Positions 20,350 through 31,836 of a stretch of DNA of 64,000 nt are shown one piece after another; position 1 is the first letter of the stretch; every line of letters starts with the position of its first letter. This DNA is from Stagonosporopsis chrysanthemi (Eukaryota; Ascomycota; Dothideomycetes; Pleosporales; Didymellaceae), in the NCBI GenBank assembly GCA_022560025.1, contig JAFISE010000078.1, positions 62,001-126,000 of the forward strand, read 5' to 3'. The position numbers and the translations under genes are program-made. Below the pieces are notes generated by a model. That model ran no database searches. It was not told the origin of the DNA and worked only from the letters and a program-made list of their open reading frames with translations.

Positions 20350-23300
20350 ATGGACACACAAATGCAGAAGGATCCTAAAGAATCCTTTGAGAGAACGCTT
20401 GCAAAGTACAAGAAGATTGTCGGGTCCTCCGAGGCAATGTCGCCAGTCCATAATCTTGACGAGATCGACAAGGACGGTGTTATTAAGAAGTCAATCGTAA
20501 GCGTAAAGCATGTTCTTACGTTTGCAGCAGCGGCAGGAACTCCCGTGGGTACCAATCATTCGTCCTGTTCTCTAGAAAGCGAGCTGAAGGCTTGTATAGA
20601 TGTCCAATCAAGCCCAGGCAGCCCTAGGTGCTTTGGAATATCTTGCAGGGACTGTGCAATGGTACAAGCAGAACTACGTCGCCGATCAAGTCCTAATTCG
20701 ACTCCATGATGTCTCGTGGAACCTGGAACGCATTGCTGGTTACTTTGACGACTACGACGATGCATCATCCATCGACAGACCTTTCTTGGCCGTGATAACC
20801 TCGAGCATGGATGCGTTTCTACGACTCTGCACCATCTATGCCAAGGTCAAAGCGCAATCTGAATCAGCGCCTGGAAGACTCAAGGGCTATTTGAAGTCAA
20901 TGATTAGGTGGGATGGAGGAATTGAAGATTGTATCCAAGCAATCAAAACATCGACTGAACGGGAGCTCAATATGAACGTTACAGCCATACGAAAGTCGGA
21001 CATTGCGAACAATGAAGGAAGGCTCAAATTAGAGGATTCAAAAACGCTACGAGATGTGCTCAAGGTGGGTGAGACCGGTGAGCATTGGCTTGAGATGCAG
21101 AGCCACCTGGAACAACACAATGTGCCTCATATGGGAGATTGGCTTTTTGATGAAACCAGCGAATTCATGGCATGGGCCAAAAACACTCAGTCGCGTACCA
21201 TCAATGCAATACTCTTGCTGAAAGGCGCTAGCGGTTATGGGAAAACCCGTATCTGCTCACGCGCAATACAATATCTCAACAGAAACATCAAATCTAGTCA
21301 TGCCTCAGTAGCTTGGTACTATCTGCGCAAGGCAGAATACGCTGCATCTTCAAAGAAGGACGAGAAACCAAAGAAGCACAAGGACGACGAACCAAACAAG
21401 GACGAGGATCAAAACAAGGAAAAGTTGAAAAAGTCCACGAACAACAAAGAAAAAGACAAGCGAGAGGACACGGCGATCCGTGATATGCTGCTGGCTTTGG
21501 TCTGGCAACTAGCAGAAAGCGACAGAAAGTTCCAAAGGTTCGCTGCCAAAGAATTTCGAAGCGTCTCGCGCGTTCTCTGGAGTTCGTCACAATTGTGGAA
21601 CGACTTGATTGTGAACTTTTGCTCCGGTACAAAAGACAATTCGCGCAGACCTAAAATGTTTTTCTTTGTCATCGATGGCGACAGCATGTTTTCGAATCAG
21701 GGAACCAAGACCCTTCTACAGAAGATGCAGAGCGACACGAAGAAGATGCAGCAAAACAAAAAAAGCTATCAAATCAGGATGTTGATCTCGGTGCAAGAAT
21801 ATGTCCTGAAACAGAGCGTTAACATTGAGGTGCCCCGAGACAATCGCGCATCCGACGCTATATTATTCGTTGATCATCATCTGAGGTACCTCTTGGAACC
21901 AGAGTCGAGAGCCACAGACCGATACAGAACTCTGTACAGTCTTAAGAAAAAATTGATCTCCATGTTTGGGAATGACGATCGGGAGAAGTTCAACTACCGC
22001 GTCCTTACCGATCTCATGGACGAAATCATACGCATTGATGCAAGTGAGCGAAGCATGAATGAGCTCAAAAAACTCGAAACAAACCTGGGAATGGATGAAA
22101 TATTCAATCAGGTTATCGTTCCCAACCAATTGCAGAGGCTAAACCGAGTACTAACAGCCGAGCAAAGAAGGGTATTCAACGACATACTTTCCTGCTTGGT
22201 CTGTCTGAAGGACGATTGGCCATCATTGGAGCAGATCAATGCTTTCGTGGCTTTACGCAGAGGAACGTTACTGAAGACAAGCGTTGAGACCGATATCAGT
22301 GAGAATTTTACTGATTTAATGACACTACAGCGAGAAGGAAATACTGTCGTAGCGGTAGCGGAGAATCTTCTGAACTTCTTCCAAAGTAACCATCTGCATG
22401 AACCATGGTATGCTCAGGAACACGAGGACAATACCCATACTCTCGGTCAGATGTCTGATTTCCAGCTGGAAAGATTCTCTGCCACTTCAGCGCCCGGTTT
22501 CGAGTCTTTGATGGCCTCTTTGCTCAATTTCGCCAGTGAGAATTCTATCGCACGCCCAAAGCTTGAGTTCAACTATATAAGAAGCCATTTGACAATCATC
22601 ACGTTCCTACTAAGAGCTGTTTGCTCGGAAGATCACAAAGAACGTGCGGAGTTAAGAAGTCTTCAATCGTATGCTGGGTTGCGCCTAGGATGGCATATGT
22701 GGAAACTAGGACCAGAGCACTTCAAACAACTGGAGGACGATTCATTTCCCGAAACCTTGAAAGAAATTGGGAAGAACCTATATCAGTTTTTTATGGTTCG
22801 AAGCTCGGTCAAAACGTGGCTCTTGCAAAGTGACCCGCAGAGCCTGAGAGATCATCTTTGGTGCTTATACCTGGAGGACATTCAGGCTTGGCTTCGAGAC
22901 GATGCAGTCTTGAAAGGTTTCCAGGAAGCCAAAAGCGATGATAACTCAAACCGAAAGAAGACCCGAGATGATGTTCTGGAGACTTCGATAGAAGCTGAGA
23001 TCGGAATCGAAGGCATGGCACAGCCGGGTTCGCTCTCGACTCAAGGAGAACCGAACGAACCATTAGAGCCGGTACCAGAGGCCCAAAAGACAGTCGAGTG
23101 GCAACAAATGGAAGTGGAAACAGGTACGGTTGTCGCTCTCCCTAAGGGAGAAGACGTATCATCGGCTGTATCGACTCGGTCCGAGTCAACAGAACATGAC
23201 GAGAGCCCTAAAGCGAAAGAGGGACCGTTGCTGTCATGCATAATTAAAATTTCAGCTTCTCAATGGCTTGGAAATTTTGATTGGGATGCGCCAGAAGCTC

Positions 23301-25216
23301 TGCGATGGCTGGTGACCGTAGCATACCAGGTCAGTCTGCAAATTCACCCTATCTGAGGTCATACACTGACTCACTTACTCTGACAGGCTATCATTTCTCC
23401 CGAGGAAGACAGAAATGAACTGAACCTGGAACTCAAGCACAAGGAATCAATTGAAAAGTCTTACCAGAAAGTTCAGGACGGATCTCATTTGAGTAAGGAT
23501 GACATCGAAAGCATCGCAGACTGGGCAGGGGGGCTTCTGGGAATCCAGGACGATTCCAGCCGTTACTCCACGAAGGAGGTCCGCATGGCTCAAAGTCTCT
23601 TCGGCATGAATGCTGAATATCGTCATAGCCTTGCTGAGGATAAATGCGAACTTGCCCAGCACCATGATGCTTCCTTTCTTGAAGCAACTCTATGTCTGTC
23701 AAAGATCCTTGAAGACAACGGCAACAACCAACGAGCTCTCCAGGAGCTGTCAAAGGTTCTTCCCCAAATTCAAAGCTCTGAATTCAGAGAAAAGTCTCCA
23801 AACCGTTGGCAGAACGAACTTGACAGGTTTTGGCACTTGTGCACTAGCACCAACTCAGTCAGAGAAGCACTGAATGCCTGCAGAGAGTTATCAGAACATT
23901 CTACGCCAGATTCAGCAGACTACGTTGAGAAAGCTTTGAAGCTAATTTGTGATGCTAAGCACTTAGAGGAAGCATTCAGTGTACTATCTACTGTTCGTAA
24001 GATAGACGAGTGGAGTCTCCTTACTGCAGTTCTGCACTCAGCTGCTTCAGACCCATTATTACACCAACATCTACACACAGCCTTTGAAAGAAAACCCAAC
24101 ATGCTTCTGAGAGCATACACGGACGCTATACTAGGAGCAATTGATGAGAGAACAACGCCACACTTGCGATATTGGTATGGTATTACCCTATTCTACCAAG
24201 GAAGATCAAGAGACGCTGTACAGGAGTGGGAAGATATCTGTCTGAAGATAGAAGCCCAGACAGCTGAATCAAATGACTTGAAAGAGCTTTTCGTACAGAC
24301 TGCACAGAAGCTGGCATCGGTATACATTGGTCTTGCTCAAGACCACAAGACAGACAAGAAAACTCTGTCTGAAAGCTTTGCGAACCTCGAACAATACAAC
24401 ACCTGGGTAAACAAACGCTTCCACAGTGCTATCCCTGAATTACCTCTCCTTCTCGGACGTCTGTATCAAGTCACAGGACAGTCCCGTAAGGCACACAAAA
24501 CGGTACAAAATCACCTTATCACGGCTTTCAAGCTTCTGGACGACAATCGCATCGACAATGATCGTAAAGCGTACTTGAAGATCGCAGAAGCGCTACTTTG
24601 CCTCGGTGATGATCATAACGCCCAAGCGGCGTGGTCGCTCGTTGCATGCGTTATCCCGGACGAGGACGAGGATGAAGACGAGAATGAGGACGAGAAAGCA
24701 GAGGAAGGGGGGACAAAGAAGATGAGAGAAGCCGGAGAAGGGAAAACAGCCAACAATGTATCCATCATCTGCGCTGGAGACTGTGGTTGGAGTTGGGATG
24801 CTACGAAAGACCTCGACAGAACTATCTATCTCTGTCGAGACTGTGCAAATATTCAATTCGAGCAGTCTTGCTACAAGAAGCTTCGGGATGGGAAGCTTCA
24901 AGCAAGGGTGTGCTGGAAGAAGCACGTGAACAGCATGATGAAGGTGCCGAAGATGAGGCGCCGCGACAAAGAGAAGATTGCCGATCACCACGTGTTGATT
25001 GGCAGGGCTGAACGTGCAGCTGGGCAGGCGAAGGAGGTCGACATCGACGTCTGGCTTGCCGCCACGAGACGTCGGTACGGCTATCCAAAACCGCACCAGC
25101 ATTGGACAACACGTCCATTAGATCATTCGAGCATGGCCAAGTGGAGGACTATAAGATATGTCGGCGACAAATTTAGTTCGTCACAAAAGAAAGATTACCT
25201 GGACCTAGAGGCTTAG
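20350..25216 (+). CDS. STAND (NLR-like) protein: Goodbye domain, P-loop NTPase, helical repeats, ZZ-like finger
   Basis: Three exons, 20350-20544, 20600-23329 and 23387-25216, with introns of 55 and 57 bp in phase 0, give 1584 residues. The start has a Kozak context (GCAGCCATGG). The N-terminal ~150 residues match the fungal STAND 'Goodbye' domain (FERTLAKYKKIV onward). A P-loop GASGYGKT lies at 274-281 and a Walker B-like FFFVIDGDS follows. Between them sits a Lys/Asp/Glu-rich linker of about 45 residues. The long middle and C-terminal part is alpha-helical and TPR-like. After an acidic Asp/Glu run, six Cys between about 1437 and 1484 form a degenerate ZZ-type zinc module. The family is implicated in fungal self/non-self recognition and cell death, with the N-terminal domain as signalling part and the repeats as sensor. 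Ligand and effector are unknown. No frame damage was seen. Confidence 0.88.
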
Positions 25217-25540
25217 GTTAATAATTCTACAAGTTCTCTGTGATCCTCTAGGAAAAAGCTGTAGATATCAAAGCTTATAAGGTATAATAGTCTTAAATTT
25301 ATCTAAGCTAAAGAATCGGGCTTTACCACTGAAGTATAGAAGCTTTGTGATAGGTAGTCGTTATTTAGGTTAGACTATGCGCGAGCTATGGCCTATAATA
25401 TACAGCCATCGAACTCAATCCTCAAATCAGTTTTGTAGATGCCAACCAATCTTGTGATGCGGGGTTAGACATGCACGCTGACAACGTGAGGGGTATTGAC
25501 CGGGTGCCTAACACCGTGCAATAAAGCGAGCGTCAATATT
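25217..25540. other. Short AT-leaning spacer
   Basis: Nothing coding is recognised between the STAND stop and the PAS pseudogene. It probably contains the STAND terminator. Confidence 0.4.
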
Positions 25541-26707
25541 TTCATTACCATCCTTGGTAAGTGCCCTAAATTACCATTACATCCATACAATGCTTAGAAA
25601 TCATAGATCTCACCAAAGAAGCACATATCCTGTACTCTTCTGAGTCGATTGTTGACGTTCTTGGTTACACACCTGATGAAGTTGTCAATCGCTCTGTCTG
25701 GCAATTCTTACACTAGCAGGGAATGAGCATTGCTAAGGCCAAGTATAATCGTAAAGTAATGCTTAACGACGTGGCTGTAGTGTAGAACTGTCACTATAAG
25801 AATCGTTGTGGAGACTAGGTTGGCTGCGAATGCTCTTTATCAGCTGTGTATGACACGGTAGTGTGCTTTGCTAGTGTTTACGAAGATAGTGTGGAGATTT
25901 GTAGTTAGTGCTTATAAAACCCTGGCTAATGTATTGCAAACTAAGCCAGCATTAGAGCGGGCATCCAGGGCTCCCGTCATACGCAAGCTATTTGCTTCAT
26001 TGATAAAGAATCCTTGATACCACATTGTGTCTTATCTTAACTCCATTTCCAACCTTAGTGTAGAGGCCCAGACCCACGAACCTTGTGCAGCCTTGTTTCT
26101 AAACTGGTTTACACAGACCTTAACTATTATGCACGCGACTGGTGGTATAGAGCAGGTTGTTGACATATCTACAGAAGAGCTGAAAGGTAGAAGCTTCTCC
26201 CATAGCGTTGCTTTAGGTTGCCTGTTGGAAGTTGTTCGTTGTTTTGAAAGTTCAAAAGTGAACCACTCAATCGATTACCTACGGTTCATGTTCCCAGAAC
26301 CCTGCCAGGAAGACCAGCCGGATTCGACCTCTGACAACGGAGACGATGAGAAGACAAACGTCGCAAATGATAACGTCAACTACAGACTTGGCCAGAGGTT
26401 CAACAGTCGGTCATTCTCGAGCAGTGGAAGCCTGGAAGATCTTTCACGCCACTGTGTGCAGAACAGCAAAGATACAGAATCCAGAGACAGCAATGCGTTG
26501 GTGGATACATACCACAGCTATCCCAGTCATGTTCTTAGACCTCCTTCTCCCTCCTCGCCAGAAGTCTTGCTATCTGTACCGCCAGAGGACGTGGAAGTCG
26601 AGGCCGTTGCCTTTGGCACCACAGACGGACTTATTGTATGCCTGCGTCGCGCTAACCACATCCTACCAAGTACGATACCAGTCTCACATAGACCGCAACA
26701 ACGGTAG
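25541..26707 (+). pseudogene. PAS-domain family protein, disrupted
   Basis: The reading frame gives a clear PAS-domain start (EIIDLTKEAHILYSSES, then IVDVLGYTPDEVV) after a GTAAGT..TTAG intron at 25557-25613. In-frame TAG stops follow at 25714, 25783, 25816 and 25906, and a TGA at 26015 in a shifted frame. The second half (26027-26707, 226 codons) is open and matches the rest of a fungal two-PAS protein family, including the distal block that reads as a degenerate DGLIVCLRRA motif. The stop after GGAGAC replaces a position where the family has Trp, as expected for TGG to TAG. Every stop is explicable by one C-to-T or G-to-A transition. Such proteins are presumed sensory or regulatory. This copy cannot make a full product. 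The exact first exon is not located. Confidence 0.7.
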
Positions 26708-28732
26708 CGCCATAATATACGCAGTACTACGGGCGGGACAGTCCCAGAAGCGTGCGTGACTGCTGGATGTTGCCGGGCAAGTTGATGCTGCGACCTCTCC
26801 TTCCCCTCAACTGGCGGTTCTGCCGCACCAAGTGGGATAGAGAGGCGGCTGTGACAAGACGTCGAGCGCAGTACCATCATACTGTCATTGCTGCGGGTCA
26901 AGTCATGGTTTGAGACACCCTCATCACGATTGTGCATGTGTTCGCCTTTATGGCGCATTCAGTTGTGACGGTGTGCACGCTCCCCTGCGCCAGGCAAGTT
27001 GGTCCAGGTACAACGTAGTCGAGTAACTAATAGCGGGAAGCGAGTATTGAACAGCCTGGCGCCGTCGGAGGGGACATTCGTTTACACGACTGCCGTGGCA
27101 TTGAGTGGTCGCTGCACTGGCGTGCGGTGCGTCGGTGAGAATTATTCGGTGACGGGAGAGAGGCGTCTTGGGAGTTCTGAATGCAGGTCAGAACGTGATG
27201 AGGACATGATGGCGACGTTGTAGCTTCCTCGGTATAGGGTTCACGCCGGCGGTTCCGTGGGGCGCTCCGAGATCCAGTGTGGGGAAGCACATGACTGGGT
27301 TCATACTTTAAGACTGGCAGTCAATTTGCAGCATATAATGTGCGCGCAAAGCAGACATGTGGTAGCGCATCGTTGCCTTTCGGTTCTCGGGTCGCAGGGA
27401 AAACATGGGTCGTAGGCGGGTGTGAACAGCACTCCGTGTCTGGCAGATGCCACAGCTCAAAAAGCTTTGAATCCTGCTGTTTGCTAGTCAAGGCTATCGC
27501 AGGAGATCAAAACTTGAGCTAGACCTGACTGTACATGACGTAACATGGATTCTACGGCATATAAGGGAGACTCATCTAGCACATAATAACTTATCTTATG
27601 CATGTTTGCAATATCAACTTCTTAATTACCCACTACATTGATCCCTAAGGCAATACTTGATAACAGCACCTGTTTGCAACTGCTAGTCCTCTAGTTGTGT
27701 GTACCTTCATGAGTGTACCCGTGTGTTTCTCGAATATACTGACTTTCTACAAGGTCACCATGATGTCAACCTTCGCTCTTACTCTCGTCCTGTGTGTTGC
27801 CATCGCTGCAGCTCTAACACAACTAACCCCCCCTTTAGCTTCCCAAATTTGAGATTCCTTCTGACAACATTCTCAACACCCTGCCTGACGGCGTCACAAT
27901 CTCACTTCTGACACTACTAACAAACTCCAAATCAATGTGTCTGTGGATCTTCCTGTATTGCCGGAAAGGCGAGATGCCGTAGTCGATCTTGATCTTGGAG
28001 GAGACAGTCTTACTCTTTAAGCGGGACTCTTCTGTCTTTGAGCGCAAAAATTCAGGCGAGTAGATCGTGCAATGCCGTAAGATCACAAGCGAATTTTGTC
28101 TTACTGGACAGGCGTGCGTGGACATGAAACACGACTCATGCTCTCTTGCAGAGATCGCGACAGGCCGGCTCAGCGTCGTCCCTGAGGACAATCTCGTCAG
28201 CACCAGTCAATATATAGTTCACGTAACCCCAATGTAAACGGGCTTGGCTAGGGTACGTTTTCAAACTCGTTTATGGATTTGGCCAACATAATAAGACAGG
28301 AATTTCACACTATCCTCAGCCCTTATTAGCCATCGGGAGCGCACACAAAACACACATAATGCTGAGGGGTCTCACATGTCGGTCCGGGCTGTCGACCTGT
28401 TGGTGTTAGTACCGCTATGTTGTGCCTGCAGATTGCAAGTCTAAGGTATCAAGGAGCTTGGAACTCTTGGCATTGCTCAAATCTGGATATCACCATCAAG
28501 GATGAGATGCGGAAGCAGGATTCGTATTTCTGCTGCATTAACAGAGAAATTAGCTAGTTGCCGCGCCTTCATCCAAGTCAAGCCTTGCGAATCCCCTATC
28601 TGCCGAGCTTGCGCTGTGCGTTGAATGACTGGATGTCGGACACTCGAAGTTGAAAAGCGTTGCGATGGAGCGCGCATGTTGGAAGGATCGTCCCTAATCG
28701 TGCTTGCGGTGTGAGACATGCAAGACCCAGGC
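26708..28732. other. Intergenic, one possible gene remnant
   Basis: No intact gene is seen. A possible relic of a small secreted protein lies at 27760-28205 and is listed separately. The rest has only short incoherent frames. Confidence 0.4.
27760..28205 (+). pseudogene. Possible relic of a small secreted Cys-containing protein
   Basis: The ATG pair at 27760 and 27763 opens a strong signal-peptide-like start (MMSTFALTLVLCVAIAAAL) that soon hits a TGA. Further downstream, two frames give protein-like stretches: one around NVSVDLPVLPERRDAVVDLD, the other ending with four Cys spaced within about 25 residues (near 28073-28145) before a stop. At least one stop and one frame change separate them. 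I do not recognise a family. The reading as a decayed secreted protein is inference from composition only. Confidence 0.25.
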
Positions 28733-30291
28733 TTATGAGACGCATGTGTCTAAGCCAGCTAAAGATGTTAGATCTAGATTGGCAATGAAGTCAAGATCAC
28801 TCACTGTCAGACGCTTATCGTAAGATGGGATACGCAAAAGAAGAGTGCAGTAGCTGTAGGCGAAGTCGACTTCAGCTTGGTTGCCGTACTAAGTTCCAAC
28901 GTCAGTATATGAATCTCTTACACCCGTCGATATGCTTACAAAAAGATGCACAAACTGCAATTCCAGATGTCCACTGCCAATAGGGCGGTTCCAGAGCCAC
29001 TTGATACGACCATGCTCAGTCGGAAACTCTGCAAGGATATCGTTGATATCATCTCCTTCAGAACCGCCCATTTCGGTCCCGTGTGGGACGGTAAGATTTT
29101 CGCCAACCAAGTTAGTGTTGCAATGCTCCGCGTCGAGCTCTTGATCGTATCTCGAGTAGTCAATCTGGGGACGGACGTCTACGACAAGACCCAGAGCGCG
29201 GGCAACCTCAAACAGTACCATATCAGATCCCTTCAGAGCGCCAGGAAGTGAATCGATGCCCTTGTCGGTAGTATGTGCATAGGCGTGCGAACATCGTGCA
29301 CCGAGGGTACCACCTGCAGTCAACTTTAGTGTTACGGCCTGGAGAAGAGACATTGATGGCTGACCTTTGGAAAAGAAGAGTGGGTTCGATAGAGCCTTCT
29401 TCATCTCGCGGTAGGCAGGGAGCTCTTGGATGTTGAGCCTGGTGTTGAAGCCACACAGTTCGCCGACTCCGCGACGCAAATGCAGGTTGTAGGTGAGTGT
29501 GATGCGGTGCCCTGCGACAACCTGGGCAACCTCGTGCTCGCAGTCTCCGTAGAAAGCCGCCCAGTAGATGTCCTTGTCGTTGTTGGCCCAGTCAAAGACC
29601 GTTGATTGGTCTTGGTGTCGAACGGTAAGCTGCCCACCCTCATGAAAAACAGGTAGACAAACGACCAGGGATCCGAACTGCAGATCAGAGCGCGGAGTGT
29701 CCACATGTGGCTTGAACATGCCCGAGGGACCTTCATAGATCTGCGTAGTCATGTCAGCGTTCGGTGACAGCTTTCTTCAAGAGGGGATTGACTCACGTTG
29801 AGCTTGTACAAGTCCGCGTAGATGCCTTGCGATGTATACTTCTGGATGGGAAGCAGAGCTTGACCGAGAATATCGATGATGCCGACTTTGTAGGGGCAGA
29901 AGTTGCTCGCAAAAGCAGAGGTGTCGAGTTTGACAGCCTTCCTGTAAGTCTCATCGATGATGTCTTTGCCCTTGAATCCGAAGCTAGCGGGTTGCATGTC
30001 GTGGACGAGCTTCTGCAGCGCGGCCTCCTTGGTCTCCTGAACAGTCATTGGGGGGAAGGGCAAAGTCAGTCTATGGGTGCGTTCGCCAGCATCCCAGCGT
30101 ATGGTAACCGGCTCGGTGATGTTGTCATTGCGATTGGGGTCTTGTTCGCCAATGACGACGGTACCGCCGCAAGCGTACGTTGATTCGCGCAGGATTGGTG
30201 ACAACTCCGAGATGATGCGCTCGTCCTCATCGTAAGTTTCCTTTGAATCCTCAGACTCCGTGTCGCTGTAGTGCATGTTGGCGGGTTTCAA
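28733..30291 (-). CDS. 2-oxoglutarate/Fe(II)-dependent oxygenase, prolyl-hydroxylase superfamily
   Basis: On the minus strand, exons 30291-29797, 29740-28940 and 28888-28733 with introns of 56 and 51 bp (both phase 0) give about 483 residues. The first junction joins YADLYKLN to IYEGPSGMFKPHVDTPRS, the Fe-binding entrance of the family. The facial triad is His177, Asp179 (KPHVDTP) and His234 (CEHEV), with Arg244 (GHRITLTYNL) as the 2-oxoglutarate anchor. The second junction restores the YGNQAEVDFAY block near the C-terminus. Inside the last exon a further GTGAGT..TTTAG intron (28804-28759) is possible and would end the protein at 28750. An acidic N-terminal region precedes the catalytic part. 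This is a common fungal family of unknown substrate. The neighbours give no pathway clue. Confidence 0.85.
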
Positions 30292-31067
30292 GCAGAAAAC
30301 AGGTAGAGAGAAGGCGATGCTGGATAAGAGAGGTTACTATTTTTGATGTTCTGCCAGGCAACAATGCGACCCTGGCCCCACATAGCGCCTAATCCACCAA
30401 TAAGATGAGCGGTTGCAAAGGAAAAGTGAAATGAGTCGATGTTGATTTGATTAAGTGAGCGCGCCGGGCGTTGAAAGAGCGCGGGGGCCTGCCTGTTGTA
30501 AGAGAAAGAAAATACTTTGGACGCTAAGAATCTGCCCTTCTCCCAACAACACGCAGAGTCACTTCCAAAGGCACGTATGTAGACGCTTCATTAAACTGAA
30601 AATCCACCCATTTGGAGAAGAAAGTATGCAAATTTCTCTAAGATCTGTTTACGAAGACAATTGATTCGAACATGCACTAGCGCTGACCTTGGCGATCCTG
30701 TGTAGTCTATGGCCTTGCCGAGGTGAGTAAGCGTCTTGACAAATGCGGAAGATCCTGCCGAGCGGCCGTCTTAGTATGGATCCGGACAGTCAATTCTGCT
30801 TGAGAACTTCCTCTTCGGTCACATTTGTACTACACGAAGATATCACCTGGGCTGCCAGGCCGATAAATCGATTCGCTATATCATTCCCCGCGTCTGCTTA
30901 TGGTAAAGCAAACCAAGAACATTGTCTTGGCTAAGATTTCACAACGTAATGCCACCTTTTCAAGGGATGTATATAAGTCCTCGCTGGATGCTCCCGATTG
31001 TTGTCTTAACCACATCGTCGATTCACAATCGTCTACAGCAAACTCGGGCCTCCAGTTCTTATACATC
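30292..31067. other. Divergent intergenic region
   Basis: Lies between the oxygenase start (minus) and the secreted protein start (plus), so it probably holds both promoters. No coding region is recognised. Confidence 0.45.
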
Positions 31068-31836
31068 ATGCGTTTTATGACTTGGATTACAGCGTCGTTC
31101 GCTATTGGGAATGCGGTAGCCGCCCCCTCCAAGACCTCTATCCAGCCTTTTGTAGAATCTGCAGGTGAACTTGAATTCAACCCTACCATCTATACCACGG
31201 AGAACTTCACGGCCTCAGATGGTGAGAGCTATGAGATTGTAAAGCAATACTCCATGTCCTCCATCCACAACCAGGATCATGGGCAAACAAAGCAGAACTT
31301 TGCTGACACTCAGGTAGACATATCTTACCGGCATTCCCCAGGCTGAAGGCAACTCCATCCGCTCCGCTTTCCACCGACGCCAGCAATCCAGCGACGACCC
31401 GCTGAACAGGTGGTCTGCAGGAACGAGGTGGCGGGACTCCTGTCCCTTTGGTTCCATCAGCGGAGACACCGGCCCTAACGCGCCGACCACAGGGCGCTGC
31501 ATGGCGGTCCGAGACTGGTGCAATAACAACCCAGGAGTCTGGGCCGTATTTCCCCTGGATGACAGCGACGTTGGCGGGTACTATCCTCTTGTTTCCAGCG
31601 GCGCCACGGGAACGACAGCTTGCCACTTTGGTGTCAAAGCAGATGGCGCTCTGACGCAGATCGGCACGGATGATGTGAGGGACTGGGCTAGGGAGGCGTT
31701 GAACCGCTACACCCGCGAGTTCAATGGAGTGTTTCGTGTACGCGCTTACGGAAACACGGACAATTGCATCGGCGTACGGCCGAGGAGTTTACAGTGGAAG
31801 CTCGACACGCTCCAGGGTATTCAGACTTGGCGCTGA
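31068..31836 (+). CDS. Secreted Ecp2/Hce2-like protein (putative effector family)
   Basis: The N-terminus is a classic signal peptide (hydrophobic core then AVAAPS) from the ATG at 31068. The second part, from about 31318 or 31342 to 31836, matches the Hce2 domain of Ecp2-like proteins: paired cysteines, a CHFGV block, and a closing region with a conserved Cys followed by a Trp-Leu-type end. The two parts are in different frames, so an intron is needed. The donor at 31239 (GTAAAG) with the acceptor before 31318 (79 bp) or before 31342 (103 bp) restores the frame. The acceptor is ambiguous; a 28-bp gap is too short to be an intron. Predicted size is about 220-229 residues. Ecp2 homologues are secreted virulence-associated proteins of plant pathogens, and the family is also called putative necrosis-inducing. 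No stop or frame damage remains after splicing. Confidence 0.65.
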
